Part shown: piece by piece, positions 34,549-41,905 of the stretch | Layout of the letters: every line of letters begins with the position of its first letter | Position numbering within the stretch: the first letter of the stretch is position 1 | Source of the DNA: a virus | Strand: one strand, 5' to 3' | Length of the DNA stretch: 64,000 nt | Virus record (IMG/VR): IMGVR_UViG_3300042503_000838 | Span: 1 to 64,000 of that record | Position numbers and translations under genes: made by a program | The notes under the pieces: model-generated | Told to the model about the DNA's origin: nothing | The model's database searches: none | Seen by the model: the letters and a program-made list of their open reading frames with translations, nothing else

Positions 34549-34698
34549 ACAGCTAAAGACCTCTTTTAAAGAAGACTCTTTAAGTACCTCTTTAAATACC
34601 TTTAAAAGGAGTCTAACTACGCTGTCAAGTACCCCTCTCCAAGAGCGTATCTCTTAAAGGGGGGTCTCTTTGCGTATCACCTAGAGGGGCTTTTACCG

Positions 34699-34714
34699 TA
34701 AACCCTTCTGAGAG
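34699..34714. repeat. 16-bp direct repeat (copy 2 of 2)
   Basis: Exact copy of 33527-33542 in the same orientation, about 85 bases downstream of the TerL stop in the minus-strand sense. Confidence 0.6.
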
Positions 34715-34799
34715 GCCCCCAGAAGACTCTCTAAGGCCCCTTTAAGCCGTTTTAGGTGTCAGGGTAGCCAAAGGGCCTTTTAAAGCCTCCTAGAGTCTT

Positions 34800-36557
34800 C
34801 TAGAGGTCCTCTAGCCAATTAGAGGCTCCTGAGGTGGCGTAGAGGGCTTTTTGAAGGTCTTCAAGGGATCTGGCGTATCCAAGAGCATCAATAGAGAGAC
34901 CACCGTCACCTTGGACAAACTTTCGTTCCAGTTCCCACTGTTCTGCTTCCCTAGCAGCGATAGCTTTTTGTTCTGTAACAGCCATCGACTCAGTAAAATA
35001 CTGAACAGCCATTGCTAAGGCGTCTAAGCGGTCGTCATGCCTGATGCTGTTTTTCTCTTTGGTAATCCTTGTCAGCTGGAAAAACAGTTGATATTGGCTT
35101 CTGACTTCGCCTGGGTAGCACTCTGTGGAGGCAATGTCGTTAGTGATTACGTCAGTGTCAACCATGAGCCGGTGTTGGTTAAGGACAGGCTCAAGGGTGT
35201 CGATAATGCGGAGTTCCTTTTGCTTTGTGTGTCGAACCTCTTCAACAGTGCAGGGGTAAATCGTTCCGAGGTATCGCTTAAGAAGCTCGGAGAACATACC
35301 GAGGCCGAGGTTACTTTCAACAAGTATTTGCTTGACCTTGAACTCTTTAGCGATGAGGGCCAGCTTTTTGAGGTTCGGTTCGCTGTAACCACCCCTAAGG
35401 CCACCACTGGAGAGGAGGAACAAATTACCGTTCAAGTAAGCCACTACTGCGTAGCCAAGCTCGTCACTGCCGCGTCCAGAAGGGTCAACGGCCATGACCA
35501 CCCCGGTGTATTCAAGAAATTCATCCCCTATTTGGGCCGGTTTGTAAAACAGATCACCATGAAGACCGACTGAGGGTAGGTCAAGGGCTTTATCGCCGTT
35601 AGCAAGCCACACGACTTTATTAGGGCCGTTTTCACGGTTTAAACGGAACACACAAAGGTCTCTGAGCTTGAGAGGAAACCGCTCCTCATCACTCAGGCTG
35701 ATGTCCAACAGGAACTGCAGGTTGAACGTTGAACGACCGATAGAGAGCTGACGAGCTTCCAGTTCAGCCCAGTCAAAACGTTCAGGGTCTACAGGGTGTC
35801 CAGCGAGGCCTTTATCAGCTTCTAGATCGGCTTGGATCTTGGGTGCTAGACGGTCACCGTAATAGCTTTTAAGCTTTTTACCGGTTGGATACAGAGCAGG
35901 CCAGATCCTTACGTTGTAACCAGAGACCTCAAGCTTTGCGTAAACACTGTCTTGGGTGTGAGGCGTACCAAGAAACACGATCTCACCACCAGGCTTGATC
36001 ACAGAGTCAAACTCTTTAATGGACTCCCGGAGCTTGTCTCGAATCAGTTGAGTTTCACAGGACTGGGGTGTCTCAACGTCGTCAGCAACGATGAGGTCAG
36101 CACGGGAGCCAGTAATTTGACCAAAGATACCGCTGGAACGTACCGAAGGAGACTGGTCTGGTTTTGCGCCGTAAACGTCAAAAGCAACCTTACTAAACCG
36201 TTGCGTGTCGCTAGGGAAAAGGTCTTTGACCATAAACCAGTTGCGTAACAAGTCATGGCAAAACACGGAGAACGCATCAGCACGGTCTTGAGCTGCAGAG
36301 ATCACCAAGACCTTACAGTTTGGATCCCTACGGAGTCTCCAAAGTACGTAACCAGCTGTCAAAAACGACTTACCACAGCCTCGGTAAGCCATGATGATGC
36401 GACGGCTAGGACCGCTTTGTAGAAAGTCAGCTACTTGGTATTGGACCGGTGTTGGGCTAGGAAGCCGTAGGTAATGCCAAAGGTGAGTAGCAAAGATTGG
36501 AAAACTTTCTACCGCTTCCTGAATAATCTGTTCAGTCTGTTTGCTTTGCCGTGCCAT
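34800..36557 (-). CDS. Terminase large subunit, T7 gp19-like
   Basis: The ATPase-nuclease that pumps DNA into the capsid. Walker A is RGCGKSFLTAGYVLW near residue 60 and Walker B ADLIVADDVETPQ. The RNase H-like nuclease domain includes VVMAVDPSGRGSDELGYAVV and the C-terminal SIRHDDRLDALAMAVQYF. At 585 aa it matches T7 gp19 (586 aa). It follows a small NblA-like gene with a 26-base overlap and ends at a long non-coding region. Confidence 0.95.
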   Translation of the reverse strand: MARQSKQTEQIIQEAVESFPIFATHLWHYLRLPSPTPVQYQVADFLQSGPSRRIIMAYRGCGKSFLTAGYVLWRLRRDPNCKVLVISAAQDRADAFSVFCHDLLRNWFMVKDLFPSDTQRFSKVAFDVYGAKPDQSPSVRSSGIFGQITGSRADLIVADDVETPQSCETQLIRDKLRESIKEFDSVIKPGGEIVFLGTPHTQDSVYAKLEVSGYNVRIWPALYPTGKKLKSYYGDRLAPKIQADLEADKGLAGHPVDPERFDWAELEARQLSIGRSTFNLQFLLDISLSDEERFPLKLRDLCVFRLNRENGPNKVVWLANGDKALDLPSVGLHGDLFYKPAQIGDEFLEYTGVVMAVDPSGRGSDELGYAVVAYLNGNLFLLSSGGLRGGYSEPNLKKLALIAKEFKVKQILVESNLGLGMFSELLKRYLGTIYPCTVEEVRHTKQKELRIIDTLEPVLNQHRLMVDTDVITNDIASTECYPGEVRSQYQLFFQLTRITKEKNSIRHDDRLDALAMAVQYFTESMAVTEQKAIAAREAEQWELERKFVQGDGGLSIDALGYARSLEDLQKALYATSGASNWLEDL

Positions 36558-36786
36558 TGCTATGAGCCCACTTAAAAACTTGGCTCAAGTTATTCTGCAG
36601 CAACAGGTTCATCTTTACGTAAGCAATCAAAAGGTCTTGAAGGGTTTCTTTGCTTACGGTAGGTAGGTCACGCTCAATAGCAGCCACACGAAACTGCTGT
36701 TCAAGCGTCAGTTCTACCTTTGGCCAAGGCGGTAGATCTACACCGCTATTGGGTAAGGATTGGTAAATCTCGTCGAATTGATCCAT
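36532..36786 (-). CDS. 84-aa helical protein between HNH and TerL, NblA-like
   Basis: Its core VELTLEQQFRVAAIERDLPT, then SKETLQDLLIAYVKMNLLLQ, resembles the two-helix plan of NblA and related cyanobacterial proteins (xELSLEQQF..., then a Q/L-rich second helix). NblA targets phycobilisomes for Clp degradation. Its position next to TerL would also suit a small terminase, but a better candidate lies at 37159. Similarity was judged by eye from a short motif. Start region overlaps the HNH gene, end overlaps TerL. Confidence 0.5.
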   Translation of the reverse strand: MDQFDEIYQSLPNSGVDLPPWPKVELTLEQQFRVAAIERDLPTVSKETLQDLLIAYVKMNLLLQNNLSQVFKWAHSNGTAKQTD

Positions 36787-37118
36787 TGGAGGATGGTCTG
36801 CTTACGCTCCTCACAGTAGTAAGGTTTGCGCTGATACCACATCATCCAGTGCTCTGAGCCTTTGTTGTGGTTACAACGCTGACAAGCAGGAACTACGTTT
36901 GTTGATACGTCTTGACCTCCACGGGTCTTGGGTTGAACGTGATCAAGAGTGAGTTCTTCGTGATGCTCACCGCAGTAAGCACACCGGTTGCTAAACGCTT
37001 CTTTGATTGACTGTCTCCATTGACGAACGGCTTCTTTACGCTGCAACGCTTGAAGGTTAGCCATAACATCGTCAGGGCTTAAATAGACAAAACCCCCAGC
37101 AGGCGATCTAGTCACCAT
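36738..37118 (-). CDS. HNH endonuclease in the packaging block
   Basis: A 126-aa HNH nuclease with zinc Cys pairs: RCAYCGEHHEELTLDHVQPK, then GGQDVSTNVVPACQRCNHNK. The D-H and N-x-x-P residues fit the family. HNH genes near terminase genes are common in phages, some aiding packaging, others mobile. It separates TerS from the NblA-like gene and TerL, and may be an insertion into the packaging block. Confidence 0.88.
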   Translation of the reverse strand: MVTRSPAGGFVYLSPDDVMANLQALQRKEAVRQWRQSIKEAFSNRCAYCGEHHEELTLDHVQPKTRGGQDVSTNVVPACQRCNHNKGSEHWMMWYQRKPYYCEERKQTILQWINSTRFTNPYPIAV

Positions 37119-37158
37119 ACCGGGGGCTCTGCTTGGTACATATAGGAAGTTTTAGTTC

Positions 37159-37431
37159 CTAAGCACCAATATAACTGCGAACCTTCTTGATATCGACATC
37201 TGGAAGCGCAGAAATCATTTCAGAAATAGCAGAGACATCACCACCGTTAAGAGCAGTAATACCTTGGTCCTTCAGGAACTTAATAGCGTTAGCAAGGTCA
37301 GAAGCTTTTACGTCGTCACGATTCAGCTGATCGATCAGTTTAGTAGCCACCAAGCGGTGAAGACTAAACAGATCATCATCCGAAGCTAGACCTTCAGTCT
37401 TATTTAGAGACTTTTTTGGCGAGGCTGCCAT
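37159..37431 (-). CDS. Probable small terminase subunit (TerS, gp18-like)
   Basis: About 90 aa from the ATG at 37431 (MAASPKKSLNKTEG). The middle LFSLHRLVATKLIDQLNRDD and ASDLANAIKFLKDQGITAL resemble T7-type small terminases (helix, then AIKFLKDxxI). Size fits T7 gp18 (89 aa). It is transcribed toward TerL with the HNH and NblA-like genes between them. Recognised by pattern and context, not by a catalytic motif. Confidence 0.6.
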   Translation of the reverse strand: MAASPKKSLNKTEGLASDDDLFSLHRLVATKLIDQLNRDDVKASDLANAIKFLKDQGITALNGGDVSAISEMISALPDVDIKKVRSYIGA

Positions 37432-37564
37432 AAGCAACACGAAATAGTTTCAACCCCAATTGTACGAGGCTGTTTTGCTTCAACTTAGACACACCAATGA
37501 TTTCAGAAGCTGCAAACGCAGCAAGCCACAAAGCAGCTTGAACTTGAGGATCAGAAAAGTCCAT
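37400..37564 (-). CDS. 54-aa protein with one hydrophobic segment
   Basis: MDFSDPQVQAALWLAAFAAS starts a short protein with one hydrophobic helix (about residues 8-24) and a basic tail ending SLAKKVSK. It fills the space between the endolysin and TerS, overlapping TerS by about 30 bases. A single membrane helix with a basic tail next to an endolysin suits a holin or pinholin, but that is context only. Confidence 0.6.
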   Translation of the reverse strand: MDFSDPQVQAALWLAAFAASEIIGVSKLKQNSLVQLGLKLFRVAYGSLAKKVSK

Positions 37565-37569
37565 AACAT

Positions 37570-38673
37570 TTACCCAGGTTTCTTAATCAAAATAGCCCAG
37601 CCAGATCCTGGGCCTTCTACTAACCACCTTTTGTTCCAGTTCTTTTTGGAATACGCAACACCTTTTCCTCCTGTGTGGTTGATGTAACCACCGTTGACCA
37701 TATTTGCTTCACCGTTTGGATCGTTCTGAATCCAAGCACCTTCTGTGTACCCAATTACTACAGAATAGTGCCCAGAGCCACCAGGATCGCCTACAGGGCC
37801 CTTGTGGAGCCATCCAGCTACTACGGGCCTACCAGCGTCTAACTCGCCTTGTAGAAGCTCCTGGGTGCCTCTCTGAGTGAAGCTCGCATCAAGCCCTAAA
37901 TGCTTAAGAGTTTTGATTTGTGCTTGAGCGTCTGTTGAATCGCCATACCGCTTCCTAATGGCGTTATATTCATCGTCTGTTTTTACCTTGCCGTAAAACT
38001 CAGCCACCATTGCACAGCTACTAGAGAAACACTCTCGATACCCAGTGCCACTTTTGTTGTCGTTTTGGTACTCGTAAGGTACCTTTAGTATTACTTGTTT
38101 TGCTAATACTTTTGATTTATTAGGATTACGACTAACAAGATTAATAAGTTTGTCAGTATAAGCAGGATCTGTTGCGTATCCCTGTTTAGCTAGTTGTTTA
38201 GCTGCTTCTGTTGCACTGGAGGCGTTGTTGACACCTTTATAACTTTTGTAATCTTTGTACCACCGCTCAACGAGGTATGTAACGCACTCTTTAAGAGAAG
38301 AGAAATTAAGAAACCCGTCCCTAACAGAAATAGGTACTCCATTTACATACTCCGTTGTTTCTACGGACTTACCAGAGCCTTTAAGTCCAAAGTAATTATG
38401 AGTCCCCGATGTGTGTTTACCCCAGTTACTTTCCAAGGCCCACTGAGCTGCTACTAGCTCTGGATACTTAGCCCCCGCTTCCCGCGCTAGCTGCTCTACA
38501 CCGTCCCAAGACCCAGTGCTAGGAATGCTGTTCTTAGGACCAGACCGCCACAAATCAGAAAACTTTGCAATGGTCCCTGGAGGAATCTGATCCTGCAGGA
38601 AGTCCAAAGCAAAGTTTTGATGTTCTTGGTTGTTGTAATACTTAACTACGTCACGAAGAGATACGTCTGTCAT
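37570..38673 (-). CDS. Two-domain endolysin: glucosaminidase plus C39-like peptidase
   Basis: In this 367-aa protein residues 50-170 form a GH73-type glucosaminidase (AAQWALESNWGKHTSGTHNY with the catalytic Glu, then FGLKGSGKSVETTEYV). Residues 195-367 look like a C39/papain-like peptidase: YRECFSSSCAMVAEFYG (Cys), GHYSVVIGYTEGAWI (His) and QNDPNGE (Asp/Asn). Together they could cut both glycan and peptide parts of the wall. Adjacent small membrane proteins on both sides suggest a lysis cassette. Confidence 0.85.
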   Translation of the reverse strand: MTDVSLRDVVKYYNNQEHQNFALDFLQDQIPPGTIAKFSDLWRSGPKNSIPSTGSWDGVEQLAREAGAKYPELVAAQWALESNWGKHTSGTHNYFGLKGSGKSVETTEYVNGVPISVRDGFLNFSSLKECVTYLVERWYKDYKSYKGVNNASSATEAAKQLAKQGYATDPAYTDKLINLVSRNPNKSKVLAKQVILKVPYEYQNDNKSGTGYRECFSSSCAMVAEFYGKVKTDDEYNAIRKRYGDSTDAQAQIKTLKHLGLDASFTQRGTQELLQGELDAGRPVVAGWLHKGPVGDPGGSGHYSVVIGYTEGAWIQNDPNGEANMVNGGYINHTGGKGVAYSKKNWNKRWLVEGPGSGWAILIKKPG

Positions 38674-38899
38674 TTAGTAGGATCCGATCTAGTTTTTCGT
38701 CGATGTGTTGGATCCGTTGGTCAATACGGTCCATCATCGGCATTAGCTCGTCCTTTCTAACAAACTCTTTGTGAATCGTCATCTCCACTTGATCAATACG
38801 ACGGTCCAACTCTGAATGCCGTTTGTGAGACCAAGCAAAAGTACCGCCAGCAAGGCTAGCAAGACCAAGAAAAGTGGACAGGATGAAGGAAGGTTCCAT
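38651..38899 (-). CDS. Small membrane protein with coiled-coil tail
   Basis: From the ATG at 38899 (AAGGGG ribosome binding site upstream) an 82-aa protein with an N-terminal membrane helix (FILSTFLGLASLAGGTFAW) and a long charged helix (SELDRRIDQVEMTIHKEFV, DRIDQRIQHIDEKLDRILL). This plan fits a spanin- or holin-like lysis protein. Its 3' end overlaps the endolysin start by 23 bases. Function assigned from topology and neighbours. Confidence 0.65.
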   Translation of the reverse strand: MEPSFILSTFLGLASLAGGTFAWSHKRHSELDRRIDQVEMTIHKEFVRKDELMPMMDRIDQRIQHIDEKLDRILLNDRRISS

Positions 38900-38901
38900 A
38901 A

Positions 38902-39120
38902 TCAAACGCCCCTTAACGTGGCTCTAAGTTTCCTGGCATTTTTAATAATCTCTTGACCACGAGGCGTAGTTTTCAAGGCGTTGTTAAGCTTTTTAAGATC
39001 AGCTGCCCTTTCCTCAGGTGACAGATTTGGTTCGTCGTCAACGGGACCAATCAAAAAGCTAGGACCACCAGCAACTTTGGTGTCCCGTTTCTTCATCCCG
39101 TAACCAGATTTACTTTTCAT
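38902..39120 (-). CDS. 72-aa basic hypothetical protein
   Basis: Lys/Arg-rich protein with LSPEERAADLKKLNNALKTT and IIKNARKLRATLRGV. It belongs to a row of small basic proteins (38.9-40.7 kb) with ATGA-type overlaps. Family not recognised. Small basic phage proteins of this kind are often virion- or DNA-associated, which is speculative here. Confidence 0.6.
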   Translation of the reverse strand: MKSKSGYGMKKRDTKVAGGPSFLIGPVDDEPNLSPEERAADLKKLNNALKTTPRGQEIIKNARKLRATLRGV

Positions 39121-39209
39121 TTTTTAGGTACGCAATTGGGAACTGTTTTAGTACCCTTCTTTTTGGTACCAACCATTTCGTAACCTTTCCAGCAGGGTCC
39201 TTTAGCCAT
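39117..39209 (-). CDS. 30-aa basic protein (MAKGPCWKGY type)
   Basis: MAKGPCWKGYEMVGTKKKGT followed by KTVPNCVPKK. Small proteins of this very pattern are widespread in marine and freshwater phages. The ATG overlaps the upstream stop (TAATG) and the stop overlaps the next ATG (ATGA). Two Cys may pair or bind metal. Function unknown. Confidence 0.75.
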   Translation of the reverse strand: MAKGPCWKGYEMVGTKKKGTKTVPNCVPKK

Positions 39210-39499
39210 TAGGTAACTCCACGAAGTTTGTAACTTTTTGGTTTTCTATTATCAGCTCCAGGCATTTTATCTTTTGTACCTGGGCCAAAACCACGACGAT
39301 TTTCTGGCGTATTCCAGTGGCGACCTCCGTGCCAATTATGTTGAGCGGGAGAAACGTCACGAGGAAGTTCGTTTAATTTGGCGTCTAAAAAAGTACGGTT
39401 TTTACGCGGTACATCGGAATACAGTCGATCTTCTCTAGCAGGTGAAGAGAAAATTTCAAGCAAGCTTTTACGTTTTTGTTTAGGCATAGTCGTGCTCAC
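39209..39499 (-). CDS. 96-aa basic hypothetical protein
   Basis: Either a GTG at 39499 (overlapping the upstream stop as GTGA) or the ATG at 39487 (MPKQKRKSLLEIFSS) starts it. Contains HNWHGGRHWNTPENRRGFGP, rich in His, Trp and Arg. No family recognised. Part of the small basic protein row. Confidence 0.6.
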   Translation of the reverse strand: MSTTMPKQKRKSLLEIFSSPAREDRLYSDVPRKNRTFLDAKLNELPRDVSPAQHNWHGGRHWNTPENRRGFGPGTKDKMPGADNRKPKSYKLRGVT

Positions 39500-39969
39500 T
39501 TCATTTTGGTGTTGTACTTACGACCACGCCAACTAAATTCTTCACGACCAGTTTTACGGGCCATAGAGAACGCATCATCAAAAGAACCTTTGTCAGCTTT
39601 CATTTGCTGATCACGAAGTTCCAATTGACGACGACCTTTGTTCTCTTCATAAAACCGCTTCTTCATTTCTGGAGTCAGTTCAGCCTTAGCCGTAGGGCGA
39701 GGTTTCATAACTTCAGCAGCGATAGCCAAAGGAACAGACAAACGCGACATAGCTCCCCCACCACCGCCACGACCAACACTAGAGGTCCTAGCAGCTCCTG
39801 AAGGGGTCACAGTGCCAGGCATAGAGGCCCTAGGCAGTCGAGCCGTTTGCATAGGCCTTTCACGACCACTAGGGGTTTTTAGACCTCGACCTCGTTGAGT
39901 AGCTCCTTTACCTTCAGGAGCAAAGCGACCAGCGTTACTGCGAGTCTTACCGCCGCGTTTGATTGGCAT
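39496..39969 (-). CDS. 157-aa basic, low-complexity protein
   Basis: The first 80 residues are Gly/Arg/Ser/Pro-rich and positively charged (MPIKRGGKTRSNAGRFAPEG). A hydrophobic-helical part (SRLSVPLAIAAEVMKP) and charged helix follow. Disordered, basic sequence could bind nucleic acid. No family recognised. Confidence 0.6.
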   Translation of the reverse strand: MPIKRGGKTRSNAGRFAPEGKGATQRGRGLKTPSGRERPMQTARLPRASMPGTVTPSGAARTSSVGRGGGGGAMSRLSVPLAIAAEVMKPRPTAKAELTPEMKKRFYEENKGRRQLELRDQQMKADKGSFDDAFSMARKTGREEFSWRGRKYNTKMK

Positions 39970-39973
39970 AGTC

Positions 39974-40120
39974 TTACTTGGTTTTGTAACCTTTTTTCAT
40001 TTTGCCACCCTTTTGGATTTGCGGTTTACCAGCAGCTTTAGCCTCCTTAGACCACCGCTTAGCAATTACAGGCTCTTGAGAGTACATATAACGCATCTGC
40101 TTTTCAGATTTAAACGGCAT
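39974..40120 (-). CDS. 48-aa protein, MPFKSEKQ type
   Basis: Starts MPFKSEKQMRYMYSQEPVIA, then KRWSKEAKAAGKPQ, a pattern (KSEKQ.R.....P.IAKRW) common in small phage proteins. The ATG at 40120 is preferred. A longer frame up to 40168 reads through the terminator hairpin. Function unknown. Confidence 0.7.
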   Translation of the reverse strand: MPFKSEKQMRYMYSQEPVIAKRWSKEAKAAGKPQIQKGGKMKKGYKTK

Positions 40121-40155
40121 AGCTAAAGTAAATAACTCTTTAAAAACATAACAAC

Positions 40156-40186
40156 AAAAACAGCCCAAAGATTACTCCAAGGGCTG
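40156..40186 (-). terminator. Rho-independent terminator
   Basis: CAGCCC and GGGCTG arms (40161-40166, 40181-40186) with a 14-base loop, followed by five T residues in the minus-strand sense. It lies downstream of the broken fibre-like gene and before the small basic protein genes. Confidence 0.7.
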
Positions 40187-40218
40187 CAAATAGAATTTAA
40201 AGTTTTTTACGTTTTTAC

Positions 40219-40613
40219 TCAGCTAGAGCAGTCAGAACGAGAAAACACAAATTCAACAGATGGGGTACCGCCAGTAATAGTTACCAAACGACCTCGAACA
40301 GCTCGAAAAGGTACGTTTTGGATGCTAAACGCAGTTGAACCATTGGCAGTAATTGTAGTGTCACCACCAGCAGGCCCAGGCTTTCGCCGGTCGTGGGGTT
40401 GTGATCGAAGCGGGGCTCGTTCGTCGTCGCCGTCTTGATCAGCCCGTCGCTGCCCACGAACGTACCGCTGCTGGCGCGGGTGAAGGTGATGCGAGGATCA
40501 AGAGTTTTTGTACGGGCAAATTGAAGGTCTAAAGAAGAGGTATTAAAAATACCGCCATTTCTGACGGTAGGAAACACGCTCTCCATTAGACGCTTGGGAG
40601 CAATAATTTTCAT
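40219..40613 (-). pseudogene. Hybrid fibre-like gene with frame break
   Basis: One frame runs 40613-40281 (110 aa) and begins MKIIAPKRLMESVFPTVRNG. It then has LDPRITFTRASSGTFVGSDG and EPRFDHNPTTGESLGLLV, a block common in cyanophage fibre proteins, but ends in an unrelated tail. From about 40375 down to a stop at 40219 another frame encodes a natural-looking end (ITANGSTAFSIQNVPFRAVR ... VEFVFSRSDCSS). The middle, about 40381-40490, is GC-rich unlike both sides. It looks like a recombination that put the 3' part out of frame. A sequencing error or frameshift are other options. Confidence 0.6.
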
Positions 40614-40741
40614 TTACCTTGACCGCGATAAACCTTTTTACCCATCTTAAACTTACTGTTTTTACTTTTACCTTGACTGGTTTGCTTAGGTTTTGGTGGC
40701 AGTTTTACTGGTTTGCCGTTAAGAGTTTTACGGTTAGACAT
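40610..40741 (-). CDS. 43-aa basic protein ending YRGQGK
   Basis: MSNRKTLNGKPVKLPPKPKQ, then TSQGKSKNSKFKMGKKVYRG and QGK. It shares the KxRQG/TSQG...NS...RGQGK plan with a 41-aa gene at 50.93 kb. Short basic proteins with this ending occur in cyanophages. Stop overlaps the ATG of the next gene (ATGA). Function unknown. Confidence 0.65.
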   Translation of the reverse strand: MSNRKTLNGKPVKLPPKPKQTSQGKSKNSKFKMGKKVYRGQGK

Positions 40742-40759
40742 AATCAATTGCTTAAATAG

Positions 40760-40792
40760 AAAAAGGCAACCAGTTTGAAATGACCGGTTGCC
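40760..40792 (-). terminator. Terminator after the S74 tail fibre gene
   Basis: A 7-bp stem GGCAACC/GGTTGCC with a 14-base loop, followed by five T residues in the minus-strand sense, 18 bases after the fibre stop. Confidence 0.7.
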
Positions 40793-40809
40793 CGCCTTAG
40801 CAAGCAGGA

Positions 40810-41904
40810 CTACACGCCCTCAAGGGCTGCAACTTTGGCTTCGATGGTTTCGATCTTGGCGATGGCTTCTTGGAGCGCTTTCACCAACCGTGCCTCTGTT
40901 TTGCTCCAACCAGTAACGGTAAGCATGTCGTCGGTACCCTGGGCAACAGCGTCTGGATATACCTGCTCCATCTCCTGCGCAATAAAACCAATTTGATGAC
41001 CACTACCATCTTTGTAATCAAATTCAACTGGCCTTAAGCTGCAGATATTTTGTAGTTGTGAAGGGATGTCGACGATATTTTCTTTCAACCTGGCATCTGA
41101 AAAACTTCCAAATGCGGCGGCGCCACTACCATTCGCGTTAATTTGCCCGCTGCCACCAGTGCCGTTGTTGATGTAGAAACGCTGGAAGATCTGCGCAGTT
41201 GTGGAGTTGTTGTCAAACTTAGATATAGCAATTCCTTCAAGAATGGCATCGCCGGCTCCGCTTCCAGAGAACAAAGCTATTCGCTGTGATGTTTCAGCAG
41301 GTATATTTGCGGAAACAAACAACTTGCCAGTGCTGATATTTGTGCCTCCAATAAGCAGCGCACCGGTGCTAGTCAACCTCATCCGCTCCGTCGGACTAGC
41401 CGCGCCGTCTGCAGTAGTGGAGAACACTAGGCGGCCTGGCATGTCACCAGATGCGCCAGGGGTGCCGTCTACAAAAGCAACAATGCTTGCTGCTTGATCA
41501 AAGCTCGTGCCATTGGCGCCACTAAAAGAAATAGCTCCAAGTGCATCTCCGCTGGCAACAATTGTGTTCGTTCCTTTCGTTGCAGACTTGGACCGGCCTA
41601 GGACGATGCCAGCCGGGTCGCCAGCGACAGAGGAGTATCTTGTAGCAGTGATATAAGAATCCGCTGAAGTGCCAACAATCTGCAACGCACCGTCTAGGAG
41701 GTTGTTAACGCTAGTAGACGTGCCAACTAAGAGCCTGCCACTGGCATCCGTCCGCCATCTCTCTGTACCACCCGTACTAGCGATAATGACATCACTCCCA
41801 AAGCTGATGCCGGTGTTGGTATCTGTACCCTGCAGAGCTGGTGTAGCAGCTGAACCGTCTACACCGGAGATGCCAGATGTACCGTTGATGTAAAGAGGTG
41901 CCAT
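40810..41904 (-). CDS. Tail fibre with C-terminal S74 intramolecular chaperone
   Basis: From the ATG at 41904 (MAPLYINGTSGISGVDGSAA) a 364-aa beta-rich fibre with the shaft unit ERMRLTSTGALLIGGTNIST. The C-terminal 100 residues are a peptidase S74 domain: FSDARLKENIVDIPSQL (Ser and Lys of the self-cleavage site), HQIGFIAQEMEQVYPDAVA and a last helix. S74 domains help trimerise fibres, then cut themselves off. Part of the gene is almost identical to the left-edge fibre. Upstream Met at 41946 would overlap the previous gene. Confidence 0.88.
   Translation of the reverse strand: MAPLYINGTSGISGVDGSAATPALQGTDTNTGISFGSDVIIASTGGTERWRTDASGRLLVGTSTSVNNLLDGALQIVGTSADSYITATRYSSVAGDPAGIVLGRSKSATKGTNTIVASGDALGAISFSGANGTSFDQAASIVAFVDGTPGASGDMPGRLVFSTTADGAASPTERMRLTSTGALLIGGTNISTGKLFVSANIPAETSQRIALFSGSGAGDAILEGIAISKFDNNSTTAQIFQRFYINNGTGGSGQINANGSGAAAFGSFSDARLKENIVDIPSQLQNICSLRPVEFDYKDGSGHQIGFIAQEMEQVYPDAVAQGTDDMLTVTGWSKTEARLVKALQEAIAKIETIEAKVAALEGV
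41263..41393. repeat. Near-identical copy of window bases 1-131
   Basis: 131 bases match positions 1-131 with two differences seen. The match reaches the first base of the window, so its true length is unknown. Upstream of it, in the transcription sense, the two fibre genes are still related but more diverged (for example GACGTGCCAACTAAGAGCCT in both). Confidence 0.9.
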
Positions 41905-41905
41905 G

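Larger units (their letters stand above)
34427..34799. promoter_or_regulatory. Non-coding region between TerL and ThyX, likely genome-end or promoter region
   Basis: 373 bases with no gene. It is dense in TTTAAAGAGG/CTTTAAGACC words, includes the 24-bp element copy 2, a TAAAGCCC/GGGCTTTA hairpin (34430-34468) just before ThyX, TTAAGCAGCT twice (34449, 34466), and the second 16-bp direct repeat. In T7-like genomes terminal repeats lie after the terminase gene and before early promoters. This is the corresponding place if the sequence is circularly permuted. That is inference from gene order. Confidence 0.5.

Noticed and set aside
34800-36557. TerL as a mobile or prophage marker
   Set aside because: No integrase, attachment-site pair or host gene accompanies it. 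The window reads as a lytic phage.
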